Source: GCA-2731375 sp964590195 (GTDB taxonomy: Bacteria > Pseudomonadota > Alphaproteobacteria > GCA-2731375). Taken from it: 64,000 nt of DNA. Below the pieces are notes generated by a model. The model ran no database searches. It was not told where the DNA came from and saw only the letters and a program-made list of their open reading frames with translations. Shown here piece after piece: positions 8,934-15,570 of this stretch (its first letter is position 1; each line of letters begins with the position of its first letter). The position numbers were made by a program, and so were the translations under genes. The stretch spans positions 62,001 through 126,000 of the forward strand of contig CAZPWJ010000001.1 in assembly GCA_964590195.1 (NCBI GenBank), in the 5' to 3' direction.

Positions 8934-9629
8934 ATGCGAAAAGAACTGGGCGACCTCAACGATACACAAGTCATCGATAAACTATTGGCGGTGGACAGCC
9001 TGACCCTGATCGACGTCGGCTGCGGCGCGGGCCGGGCCTCCAAGGCGCTGGTGGAACGGGGCGCCTCCGTGCTGGGTATCGAGCCGGACCCGATCCAGGC
9101 GGCGAAAAACCGCGCCGCGCCCGAAGTATCCGGCCTGCGCTTCGCCGAAACAGAGGCAACCAGCCTGCCGGCGGCGGATGGCAGCATGGACGGGGTGTTT
9201 TTCTTCCGCTCCCTGCACCATGTGCCCATCGCGGACATGGACGCTGCGTTGGCGGAGGCGGCGCGGGTGGTAAAACCGATGGGTGGTTTTCTCTACATCG
9301 TCGAACCGGCCATGACGGGCAGCCATTTTCCCGTCATGCGGCCCTTCAATGACGAGACCATCGTCCGGGGGGAGGCCCAGGCCGCCCTGGCCCGGGCCGC
9401 CGACAATCTGGGCATGGCGTTGAGCACCTACGGCTATACGCAATACCCCCGATACGCCGGCTTCGAAGCCATGGTGGAAAGGGTCACGGGCCTGACCTTC
9501 AGGGATATCGCCCGCGAGAACGTGGAAACCGACGAAGTCCGCGCCCTGTTCGAAACCGGCCAACGCGACGGCGATGACTATGTCTTCAGCCAGCCCATGC
9601 TGTTGAACCTGTTTCGTTACGGCGCCTAA
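8934..9629 (+). CDS. SAM-dependent methyltransferase (Methyltransf_11 type)
   Basis: 231 residues with motif I TLIDVGCGAGRASKAL, the acidic end of strand two (VLGIEPDPIQAA) and the FFFRSLHHVPIADMDAAL segment after strand four, characteristic of UbiE/COQ5-like class I methyltransferases. A VVKPMGGFLYIVEPA strand follows. It lies 40 bases after the acyl-CoA dehydrogenase and could be cotranscribed. AGAAAGAAG 5-6 bases before the ATG could serve as a ribosome-binding site. The substrate is unknown; it is not closely similar to the methyltransferase at the start of the window beyond the shared fold. Confidence 0.85.
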   Translation: MRKELGDLNDTQVIDKLLAVDSLTLIDVGCGAGRASKALVERGASVLGIEPDPIQAAKNRAAPEVSGLRFAETEATSLPAADGSMDGVFFFRSLHHVPIADMDAALAEAARVVKPMGGFLYIVEPAMTGSHFPVMRPFNDETIVRGEAQAALARAADNLGMALSTYGYTQYPRYAGFEAMVERVTGLTFRDIARENVETDEVRALFETGQRDGDDYVFSQPMLLNLFRYGA

Positions 9630-9699
9630 GCGGGCCCGCATGACGCAGCTTATCGGCAGGTATGAAACAAAAACGATTTAAGTAATATTATGAAATATT

Positions 9700-9720
9700 A
9701 AGAATATTTGCTATATTCTT
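9700..9720. promoter_or_regulatory. Palindromic operator of the toxin-antitoxin operon
   Basis: A perfect inverted repeat, AAGAATAT / ATATTCTT (9700-9707 and 9713-9720) with a 5-base spacer, sits 27 bases before the antitoxin ATG in a strikingly AT-rich leader (about 9670-9735). ParD-type ribbon-helix-helix antitoxins repress their own operon through such palindromes, so this is the expected autoregulatory site. The repeat overlaps a TATATT that could be the -10 box. Confidence 0.65.
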
Positions 9721-9747
9721 GGATATCAGAATGTAGAGGACTTGCTC

Positions 9748-10002
9748 ATGCCCACTGTCACGATTTCCCTGCCCGAACCCATGAAGGATTGGATCGAAGG
9801 CCAAGCCAGCAATGGCCAATTCAGCGGGGTGAGTGATTATATTCGGGATTTGGTTCGCCAGGACCAAAGCCGCAAGAATCAACGCGAAGCGCTTGTTCAG
9901 GCGCTCATCGAGGGCGAGGAAAGCGGCCCGCCCCGTGAATGGACCCGGGAAGAACTGCAGGTGGAGGCACGGCGGCGGGTCGCCATGAAGCATGCTGACT
10001 AA
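9748..10002 (+). CDS. parD: Type II antitoxin, ParD family
   Basis: 84 residues. The first 45 (PTVTISLPEPMKDWIE to VSDYIRDLVRQD) are a ribbon-helix-helix ParD/CopG-like DNA-binding domain; the remainder is the charged, flexible toxin-binding tail. The start is ATG at 9748, and an in-frame TTG two codons earlier is less likely. It neutralises the toxin encoded next, whose start overlaps this gene by 11 bases, which supports translational coupling. The palindrome at 9700-9720 is the likely self-regulation site. Confidence 0.9.
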   Translation: MPTVTISLPEPMKDWIEGQASNGQFSGVSDYIRDLVRQDQSRKNQREALVQALIEGEESGPPREWTREELQVEARRRVAMKHAD

Positions 10003-10285
10003 ATACCGGCTGCTGCCCAAAGCAGCCGCTGATTTTTTCGATATTCACGCTTACAGCGCCGAGAATTTTGGAGACGAGCAAGCGGAACGCTACACAAACG
10101 GCCTACTTGACGCGTTCACGGTTATCACGGATCACAGTCATATCGGCCGGAGTGTTAGCCATATCCGCGCAGGATATTTCTGCTACGAATACAAACGTCA
10201 CTCAATTTTTTACAGATTGGAGGAGCACGGCGTCATTATCATTCGCGTCCTGGGTAGCCAACAAAACGCCCCGAAACATTTGTAG
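9992..10285 (+). CDS. parE: Type II toxin, ParE/RelE superfamily
   Basis: A 97-residue ParE-like toxin: KYRLLPKAAADFFDIHAYSAENFGDEQAERY is the N-terminal strand-helix-helix block, followed by the HIGRSVSHIRAGYFCYEYKRHSIFYR sheet and the C-terminal VIIIRVLGSQQNAPKHL. Chromosomal ParE toxins poison DNA gyrase, whereas RelE members cut mRNA. The lack of RelE catalytic residues and the pairing with ParD favour the ParE class. It overlaps the antitoxin gene and converges on argG with only seven bases between stops. Base composition is visibly more AT-rich than in the neighbours, consistent with acquisition. Confidence 0.9.
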   Translation: MLTKYRLLPKAAADFFDIHAYSAENFGDEQAERYTNGLLDAFTVITDHSHIGRSVSHIRAGYFCYEYKRHSIFYRLEEHGVIIIRVLGSQQNAPKHL

Positions 10286-10292
10286 CTCGCCC

Positions 10293-11501
10293 CTAGCCCT
10301 TCTGCCGGTGCAGCAATCGTAGCCGCAGGGCATTCAGCTTGATGAAGCCTTCGGCGTCGCGCTGGTCGTAGACGGTGTCTTCCTCGAAGGTGACATGTTC
10401 CAGGCTGTACAGGCTCATGGGGGATTTGCGGCCAACGACAGTCGCGCTGCCCTTGAACAGTTTGACCCGCACCGTGCCCTCTACGCATTCCTGGCTTTTG
10501 TCGATCAGGGCCTGCAGCATGTAGCGCTCCGGCGAGAACCAGAAGCCGTTGTAGATCAACTCCGCATAGCGGGGCATGATCTCGTCCTTCAGATGCATCG
10601 CACCCCTATCCAGGGTAATGCTTTCGATGCCCCGGTGGGCCGCCAACAGCACGGTGCCGCCCGGCGTTTCATAAATACCCCGGCTTTTCATGCCGACGAA
10701 GCGGCCTTCAACGAGGTCCAGGCGGCCAACGCCATTGGCGCCGCCCAATTGATTTAGCTTGGTCAGCAACTCCGCCGGCGTCATGGCGACGCCGTCGATG
10801 GCGACGGCGTCGCCGTTCTTGAATTCGATCTCCACATAGGTGGGCGTGTCCGGTGCCGCCTCGGGCGAGACACTGCGGGAGTAGACGAACTCGCCCGGCT
10901 CGTGCCAGGGATCTTCCAGGGCCTTGCCCTCGGCGGAAATATGCAACAGGTTGGCATCGACCGAGAACGGCGCCTCGCCGCGTTTGTCCTTAGGAATAGG
11001 GATCTGGTGCTTTTCCGCGAACTCGATCAGCGCCGTGCGCGATTGCAGGTCCCACTCCCGCCAGGGCGCGATCACCTTGATATCCGGGTTCAGGGCGTAA
11101 TAGCCCAGTTCGAAGCGGACCTGGTCATTACCCTTGCCCGTGGCGCCATGGGACACCGCATCGGCGCCGGTTTCCGCCGCGATTTCGATCTGGCGCTTGG
11201 AAATCAAGGGCCGGGCAATGGAGGTGCCCAGCAGGTACAGGCCCTCGTACAACGCATTGGCGCGGAACATGGGGAAGACAAAGTCGCGGGTGAATTCTTC
11301 CCGCAGGTCCTCGATATAAATCTCCTTGATGCCCAGCATTTCGGCCTTGGCGCGGGCCGGCTCCACTTCCTCGCCCTGGCCCAGATCGGCGGTAAAGGTC
11401 ACCACCTCGCATTGATAGGCTTCCTGCAGCCATTTCAGAATGACCGAGGTGTCCAGTCCGCCGGAATAGGCCAATACGACCTTGTTTACATCGCCTGCCA
11501 T
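10293..11501 (-). CDS. argG: Argininosuccinate synthase
   Basis: 402 residues, the usual length. It has the N-type ATP pyrophosphatase P-loop VVLAYSGGLDTSVIL near residues 8-22, EEVEPARAKAEMLG, SHGATGKGNDQVRFELGYYAL and APWREWDLQSRTALIEFA, all diagnostic of ArgG. It joins citrulline and aspartate with ATP to argininosuccinate, the penultimate step of arginine synthesis. I take the ATG at 11501 (MAGDVNKV); the open frame extends 30 codons further up without family resemblance. No other arg gene is in the window. Confidence 0.97.
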   Translation of the reverse strand: MAGDVNKVVLAYSGGLDTSVILKWLQEAYQCEVVTFTADLGQGEEVEPARAKAEMLGIKEIYIEDLREEFTRDFVFPMFRANALYEGLYLLGTSIARPLISKRQIEIAAETGADAVSHGATGKGNDQVRFELGYYALNPDIKVIAPWREWDLQSRTALIEFAEKHQIPIPKDKRGEAPFSVDANLLHISAEGKALEDPWHEPGEFVYSRSVSPEAAPDTPTYVEIEFKNGDAVAIDGVAMTPAELLTKLNQLGGANGVGRLDLVEGRFVGMKSRGIYETPGGTVLLAAHRGIESITLDRGAMHLKDEIMPRYAELIYNGFWFSPERYMLQALIDKSQECVEGTVRVKLFKGSATVVGRKSPMSLYSLEHVTFEEDTVYDQRDAEGFIKLNALRLRLLHRQKG

Positions 11502-11635
11502 GGTGCTGCGCCTTAGGTTTGGAAAAGGGAGTAATTGCGGCGCGGAGTATAGGCATTTGCGGCCCGCCAGCAACGACGAAATCGGTGGCACCTATTGAGG
11601 CGAATTGTCACGTGCCAAAAGCCCCGAGCGGCTCG

Positions 11636-11890
11636 CTAGTCCTCGTGCCAGCGATGGCCGGCGACCACGCCCAGGCCGGCGTAATGGGGCCGGGTTTCGA
11701 TCGCCCGGCCGCCGCAGCGGCCGCAGCTCAAACGCCGGGCCACGGCCGCCACCGCCGTGCGGCCGTCTAGCCGGGCCAGCAAATCCGCCACCGCCAGCAC
11801 CCGGTGATGGCCGCAGTCCAGGCACCAGGCCGCCACGGGGACATCCTGACCCGCCAAATCCCGCAATCGTGGCCCCGCTTCATTAACCAT
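11636..11890 (-). CDS. Small zinc-ribbon-like protein
   Basis: An 84-residue protein with two CxxC knuckles: CLDCGHH near residue 23 and CGRCGG near residue 56, separated by a helix (LAVADLLARLDGRTAVAAVARRL). The C-terminus runs ETRPHYAGLGVV. Similar small CxxC proteins of unknown function occur in Alphaproteobacteria; no reaction can be assigned. A structural or regulatory Zn site is inferred from cysteine spacing. It stands alone between argG and the hsp20 operon, on the argG strand. The opposite strand also has an open frame over this span, a shadow of the GC-rich code. Confidence 0.6.
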   Translation of the reverse strand: MVNEAGPRLRDLAGQDVPVAAWCLDCGHHRVLAVADLLARLDGRTAVAAVARRLSCGRCGGRAIETRPHYAGLGVVAGHRWHED

Positions 11891-11965
11891 GCGCGCATTT
11901 AATCACATAAATTAGAACATATAATGAAAATAACAGGAACATTTGTTCCCGCCAATGCGCCACCG

Positions 11966-11994
11966 CTTGCGCCGACGGCCGGCCATCCCTACAT
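11966..11994 (+). promoter_or_regulatory. Possible sigma-32 (RpoH) promoter of hsp20
   Basis: CTTGCGC (11966-11972) and CCCTACAT (11987-11994), 14 bases apart, resemble the alphaproteobacterial RpoH pattern CTTGNNN / CCCNATNT. They lie about 145 bases before the hsp20 start, leaving a long leader. One mismatch in the -10 CCCNATNT and the common nature of CTTG keep this tentative. Confidence 0.35.
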
Positions 11995-12138
11995 ATGGTA
12001 TGCACGGTGCCGTTCCGGGCCGTGTGCGGACGCCTGCTGGGATCAACCTCCCCTTGGGTCCGTTATGCGTAAGAATACTGGTGTAGGACCTAATTTTAGG
12101 ACCGCCATGCCCGCTCATATCCAGGAGGAGGTGGCGCC

Positions 12139-12600
12139 ATGAACAGATTATCCGCCTTTAACAGTCCGCTGTTGTTGGGTTTTGATCATTTCGAACAATT
12201 GCTGGACCGTGTGGCGAAATCCGCCAACGACGGCTACCCCCCCTACAATATCGAACGTATCGCCACCGACGGCCTGCGCATTACCCTCGCCGTGGCCGGT
12301 TTCGCCCGCGAGGATCTGCAGATCGCGGCGGAAGATAACCAATTGATCGTGCGCGGCCGGCAAAAGGACGATGAGGAACGGGTCTATGTCCACCGCGGCA
12401 TCGCGGCGCGGCAATTTCAACGCAGTTTCGTCCTGGCCGAAGGGATCGAGATAGCCGGCGCCGCCCTGGACAACGGCCTGTTGCATATCGATCTGGTGCG
12501 CCCCGAACCGGAGGTGGTTTCGCGTATCATCGAAATCGACGCCGGCCCGCCGGGAGGCAACGGTAAAATGTCGGTCAGTACCGATCAGCGGAAGGAGTAG
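12139..12600 (+). CDS. Small heat-shock protein, Hsp20/IbpA family
   Basis: 153 residues. A short N-terminal arm (SPLLLGFDHFEQLLDRV) is followed by an alpha-crystallin domain, about 35-130, with PYNIERIATDGLRITLAVAGF and LDNGLLHIDLVRPEPE, in which the G-L-L strand is the conserved A-x-x-x-n-G-v-L motif. It acts as an ATP-independent holdase that binds unfolding proteins. A strong AGGAGG precedes the ATG by ten bases. The DUF1150 gene follows after three bases, a recurrent alphaproteobacterial pairing. Heat induction through the promoter and long leader described separately is inference. Confidence 0.93.
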   Translation: MNRLSAFNSPLLLGFDHFEQLLDRVAKSANDGYPPYNIERIATDGLRITLAVAGFAREDLQIAAEDNQLIVRGRQKDDEERVYVHRGIAARQFQRSFVLAEGIEIAGAALDNGLLHIDLVRPEPEVVSRIIEIDAGPPGGNGKMSVSTDQRKE

Positions 12601-12603
12601 ATC

Positions 12604-12837
12604 ATGGACAGCCCCAAGAACGAAATCGTGGAACAAGGCCTGCGCGACCTGTCGACTGAAGGCTTGGCCATGCTGGGCACGGACCAGATCGCCTATATCC
12701 GCCCGCATCAGATCAAGGGTCAGACCATCTATGTGGTGCACGGCGCCAACGGCAAGGAACTAGCCGGCTTCGACAACCGGGCCAGCGCGCTCGCCGCCTG
12801 TTTCGAGCACGAGCTGGAAGCCATGGCGCTGAATTAG
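12604..12837 (+). CDS. DUF1150 family protein
   Basis: 77 residues matching the DUF1150 pattern: LSTEGLAMLGTDQIAYIRPHQI, then a beta segment TIYVVHGANGKELAGFDNRASALAACFEHELEAM. Function is unknown. The family is commonly encoded right after hsp20 in Alphaproteobacteria, as here (three-base gap), suggesting a stress-related role by association. Its TAG stop is the first trinucleotide of the palindromic element at 12835. Confidence 0.88.
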   Translation: MDSPKNEIVEQGLRDLSTEGLAMLGTDQIAYIRPHQIKGQTIYVVHGANGKELAGFDNRASALAACFEHELEAMALN

Positions 12838-12961
12838 ACCTTTTTCGGAATTGGCTTAACCGCCCGCTCCCCCTCCCGGCCGCCCACGGGATCATACTCA
12901 TTGGGCGGCCGGGAGGGGGAGCGGGCGGCGCGGCGATTCGATGAATACCGAAAAAGGTCTA
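12835..12961. repeat. Palindromic intergenic element, copy 1
   Basis: A 127-bp nested palindrome between convergent genes. The outer arms TAGACCTTTTTCGG (12835-12848) and its exact complement (12948-12961) enclose an inner perfect 27-bp inverted repeat (12860-12886 against 12902-12928; core GCTCCCCCTCCCGGCCGCCC) with a 15-base loop. It resembles the element at 59185-59313 in ends, order of blocks and loop-side sequence (CCCAC-GGG). The T-run inside the outer arm on each strand makes it a plausible bidirectional terminator, while its recurrence suggests a REP/MITE-like dispersed repeat. Confidence 0.85.
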
Positions 12962-12965
12962 GCGG

Positions 12966-14300
12966 TCAATCCGACAGCAAATCCACCAGAGATGAAGACA
13001 GCGGCGCCTCCAACAAGGCGGCGGCCAGGGTCTTTGTCCGCGCCGGGCCCAGGATCGGCGTGACGTAGCGGACAAATTTATCCGCCACATCCGCCGCGGG
13101 CAGCGGCAGATCGATGTCGCCGGGAACACGATCGGCCAGCAAGGTTTCACCGCCATCGGCGGTGGTGACCGTTAGCCGGGCAGCGCGTTTTTCGGCCTTG
13201 GTATAGGCCGGTTCCTCGACGATGGTCACCAAGGTTTCCAGGCGGCGCGCTTCGCCGTCGTTCAAGGCGGCTTCATGATAGGCCTCCGGCCCCAGATCGC
13301 CGCTATACAGCGCCCAGGCCAGACCGTAACTAAGGCTGAACTGCGCCTGGATCGGCGTGGTGGGTGCGCGGTTGCCGCAATAGGTCATGGCCTCTCCATA
13401 GATCTCCAGATTCAGGGCGGTGATTTTCCTGGTGTCGATTTCGTCCTGCCCGGCGCGCCAATCGAGCGCGGCCTGGGCGCCGTAATGAACATGGCGGACG
13501 GCGGCGAACGGCTTTAGATAACCCTGCTCGATCAACCATTCACCCGCCGGCGCCAGGGTTTTAGCATCACCCCCATGGCCCAATGCCAGTTGATCAAAGG
13601 TTTCGATGGCCTGGCCGGGCGGCGTGGTAACGCCCGCCTCCACCGCCATGGCCATATAGATACCCCGCCGCGCCGCTTCGCCCACATAGGCATTGCGCAC
13701 CGTACCGCCATGGCTGATGGGCAGATACAAACTGAAGGGTAATTGACATGCCGTCCCTTGCAGGGCGGCCATGGTTTGCGCCGGGCTCAGCCCCAACAGG
13801 CGGGCCGCGCCCATGGCGGAGCCAAAGCTGCCCCAGATGCCGTCCACATGCATACCGGGGCGGATGCGCAGATATTCCCCCAGGCGGCCGCCGACCTCGA
13901 AACCGGCGACCAGGGCGGCCAGGGATTCAGCCAAGCTGTGCTTGCGCGCCAGGCCCAACGCCAACACAGAGGCAAAACTATGCAGGCCGGGCCGGCCATG
14001 GGCCCGGGGCAGGCCTTCGCAGGCTTCGTCCCAGCAGGCCGCCAAACCGGCCATATAGGCCGCCGCGCCCGCCGTCAGTGGCCGTTCCGCCCCCGGCAAG
14101 ACGACATTGCCCGGCTCCAACGCCGCCAGGCCCTGGGTCATTGCCGCCGGTTCGGGCTTGGCCAGGCCGGCGATCATGCAGCCCAGGGTATCCAGGAACA
14201 GCAAGCGCGCGCGCCGCTCCACCCTTGGCGCGGCCAAAGGATCGCCATCGGACAACCACGTAACGACCTCGGCTAATGATCTGTCTAGAGCGGTTTTCAT
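12966..14300 (-). CDS. MmgE/PrpD family protein
   Basis: 444 residues of the MmgE/PrpD fold. Visible family blocks are RARLLFLDTLGCMIAGL, AAAYMAGLAACWDEACE in the position of the usual GT-x-HA-D block, HSFASVLALGLA, GFEVGGRLGEYLR, HVDGIWGSFGSAMGAARLLGLS and VGEAARRGIYMAMAVEAG. Founding members dehydrate 2-methylcitrate or convert cis-aconitate; many relatives have unknown substrates. No prpB/prpC neighbours are present, so a methylcitrate role is not supported by context. It stands alone, ending five bases from the palindromic element. Confidence 0.85.
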   Translation of the reverse strand: MKTALDRSLAEVVTWLSDGDPLAAPRVERRARLLFLDTLGCMIAGLAKPEPAAMTQGLAALEPGNVVLPGAERPLTAGAAAYMAGLAACWDEACEGLPRAHGRPGLHSFASVLALGLARKHSLAESLAALVAGFEVGGRLGEYLRIRPGMHVDGIWGSFGSAMGAARLLGLSPAQTMAALQGTACQLPFSLYLPISHGGTVRNAYVGEAARRGIYMAMAVEAGVTTPPGQAIETFDQLALGHGGDAKTLAPAGEWLIEQGYLKPFAAVRHVHYGAQAALDWRAGQDEIDTRKITALNLEIYGEAMTYCGNRAPTTPIQAQFSLSYGLAWALYSGDLGPEAYHEAALNDGEARRLETLVTIVEEPAYTKAEKRAARLTVTTADGGETLLADRVPGDIDLPLPAADVADKFVRYVTPILGPARTKTLAAALLEAPLSSSLVDLLSD

Positions 14301-14332
14301 GCCCGCAGTCTAGCAGCAAATGAGGCGATTAA

Positions 14333-14797
14333 TCAGGAGACGGGAGAAACAGCCGGTACCGTCAGCAAGGCGAACAGCGCCTCCGGGTCATCGGCACCAC
14401 GCAATTTCGCGCAAACGGCCTCGTCACGCAACAGGCGGGAAATCCGGGCCAGAGCCTTCAGATGATCGGCACCGGCGGATTCAGGGGCAAGAAGAAGAAA
14501 GATCAGGTCGACGGGCTGTTCGTCGATGGCATCGAAATCAATCGGTTTGGGAAGGCGCGCGAACAGGCCGTAGAGGCGCTCCAACTCCTGCATCTTGCCA
14601 TGCGGGATGGCGATGCCCCGGCCAATGCCCGTGGTGCCCAGTTTTTCCCGCTGCAACAGAACGTCAAAGATCACCCGTTCATGCAAACCGGTCAGGGACG
14701 CGGCTTGCTGGGAGAGCTCCTGCAGTGCCTGTTTCTTGCTGCTGGCCTTGAGGTTGGCGACAACCCCGTCCTGAGCCAGCAATTCAACCATCTCCAT
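14333..14797 (-). CDS. ptsN: PTS IIA-like nitrogen regulatory protein (EIIA-Ntr)
   Basis: 154 residues. The phosphorylatable histidine is H66 in GRGIAIPHGKM, the PTS EIIA type-2 signature, preceded by SKKQALQELSQQA and VLLQREKLGTTGIG. EIIA-Ntr takes phosphate from NPr and regulates potassium uptake, stress and nitrogen responses rather than sugar import. It is last in the leftward lptC-lptA-lptB-rpoN-hpf-ptsN order, conserved across Proteobacteria, 12 bases after hpf. Confidence 0.95.
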   Translation of the reverse strand: MEMVELLAQDGVVANLKASSKKQALQELSQQAASLTGLHERVIFDVLLQREKLGTTGIGRGIAIPHGKMQELERLYGLFARLPKPIDFDAIDEQPVDLIFLLLAPESAGADHLKALARISRLLRDEAVCAKLRGADDPEALFALLTVPAVSPVS

Positions 14798-14809
14798 TGG
14801 CCGTCGTCC

Positions 14810-15418
14810 CTATTTCGTCTGGCTTTCCACGGCACCGTCGACGACGTCGCCGTCGGCCACCAGGTCAATCCAGCCAATATGGCCATCCGGGCGGCGGTAA
14901 ACCACGTTCAGATGGCCGTTGCCACTGTTGCGGAACATCAATACAGGCAACTCCGCCAAATCCATTTGCATCACTGCCTCGCCCACGCTGCGGCGATGAA
15001 TTTCCGCGCTGTGTTCGGCCACGATAACGGGCTGGAACTCTTCCGGCGCTTCTTCCGCCTCCGGCTCCGGCGCCAGAACATAATTCTGTGCCATATAGCC
15101 ATCCGGCGCCGGGCGCTCGTGACCATGATGGTCGCGCAGTCGCCGCTTATACCGGCGCAGGCGCTTCTCCAAACGATCCGCCGCCTGGTCAAAGGCCTGA
15201 TAAATATCGCCCGCTTCGGCGCGGGCCTGGGCGTTCATGCCCTGTCCCACATGGACCGCGCAATCGGCGCGATAGCCTGGGCCTTCCTTGGAAAACACCA
15301 CATGGGCATCCAGGGTATTGGAAAAATACTTGGCTACGCCGCTTTGTAGCCGTTCATCGACATGGCTGCGCAAGGCATCACCCACGTCGAGCTGCTTGCC
15401 TGAAACTAGGATTTGCAT
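14810..15418 (-). CDS. hpf: Ribosome hibernation promoting factor, long form
   Basis: 202 residues. The N-terminal S30AE domain (QILVSGKQLDVGDALRSHV to AADRLEKRLRRYKRRL) is joined by an acidic linker to the C-terminal dimerisation domain (AEHSAEIHRRSVGEAVMQMDL, PVLMFRNSGNGHLNVVYRRPDG). The long form pairs 70S ribosomes into inactive 100S dimers in stationary phase. There is no evident ribosome-binding site before the ATG, and a promoter-like pair ends within about ten bases of it, so a nearly leaderless mRNA is possible. It lies between rpoN and ptsN. Confidence 0.95.
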   Translation of the reverse strand: MQILVSGKQLDVGDALRSHVDERLQSGVAKYFSNTLDAHVVFSKEGPGYRADCAVHVGQGMNAQARAEAGDIYQAFDQAADRLEKRLRRYKRRLRDHHGHERPAPDGYMAQNYVLAPEPEAEEAPEEFQPVIVAEHSAEIHRRSVGEAVMQMDLAELPVLMFRNSGNGHLNVVYRRPDGHIGWIDLVADGDVVDGAVESQTK

Positions 15419-15426
15419 GACGTTTT

Positions 15427-15457
15427 ACTTTAGCTGGTTTTGGGTCAAATTTGTCAA
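15427..15457 (-). promoter_or_regulatory. Candidate sigma-70 promoter of hpf
   Basis: On the minus strand a perfect TTGACA (15452-15457) is followed after 19 bases by TAAAGT (15427-15432). The hpf ATG begins at 15418, so initiation would give a leader of only a few bases. The spacing is longer than optimal. Confidence 0.35.
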
Positions 15458-15570
15458 CTGAATTTGCCGTTGACGCTATTTCCTATTACCACCGCACCAT
15501 AACAACAAATGCTACAAACGATCGGCCCGGCAACGAAGAGCCGGGAACATAGTGCCGGCATGATGAGCTG

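Noticed and set aside
11924..12142. 72-codon frame before hsp20
   Set aside because: It ends over the hsp20 start and has no motif, no ribosome-binding site and a composition typical of leader sequence.
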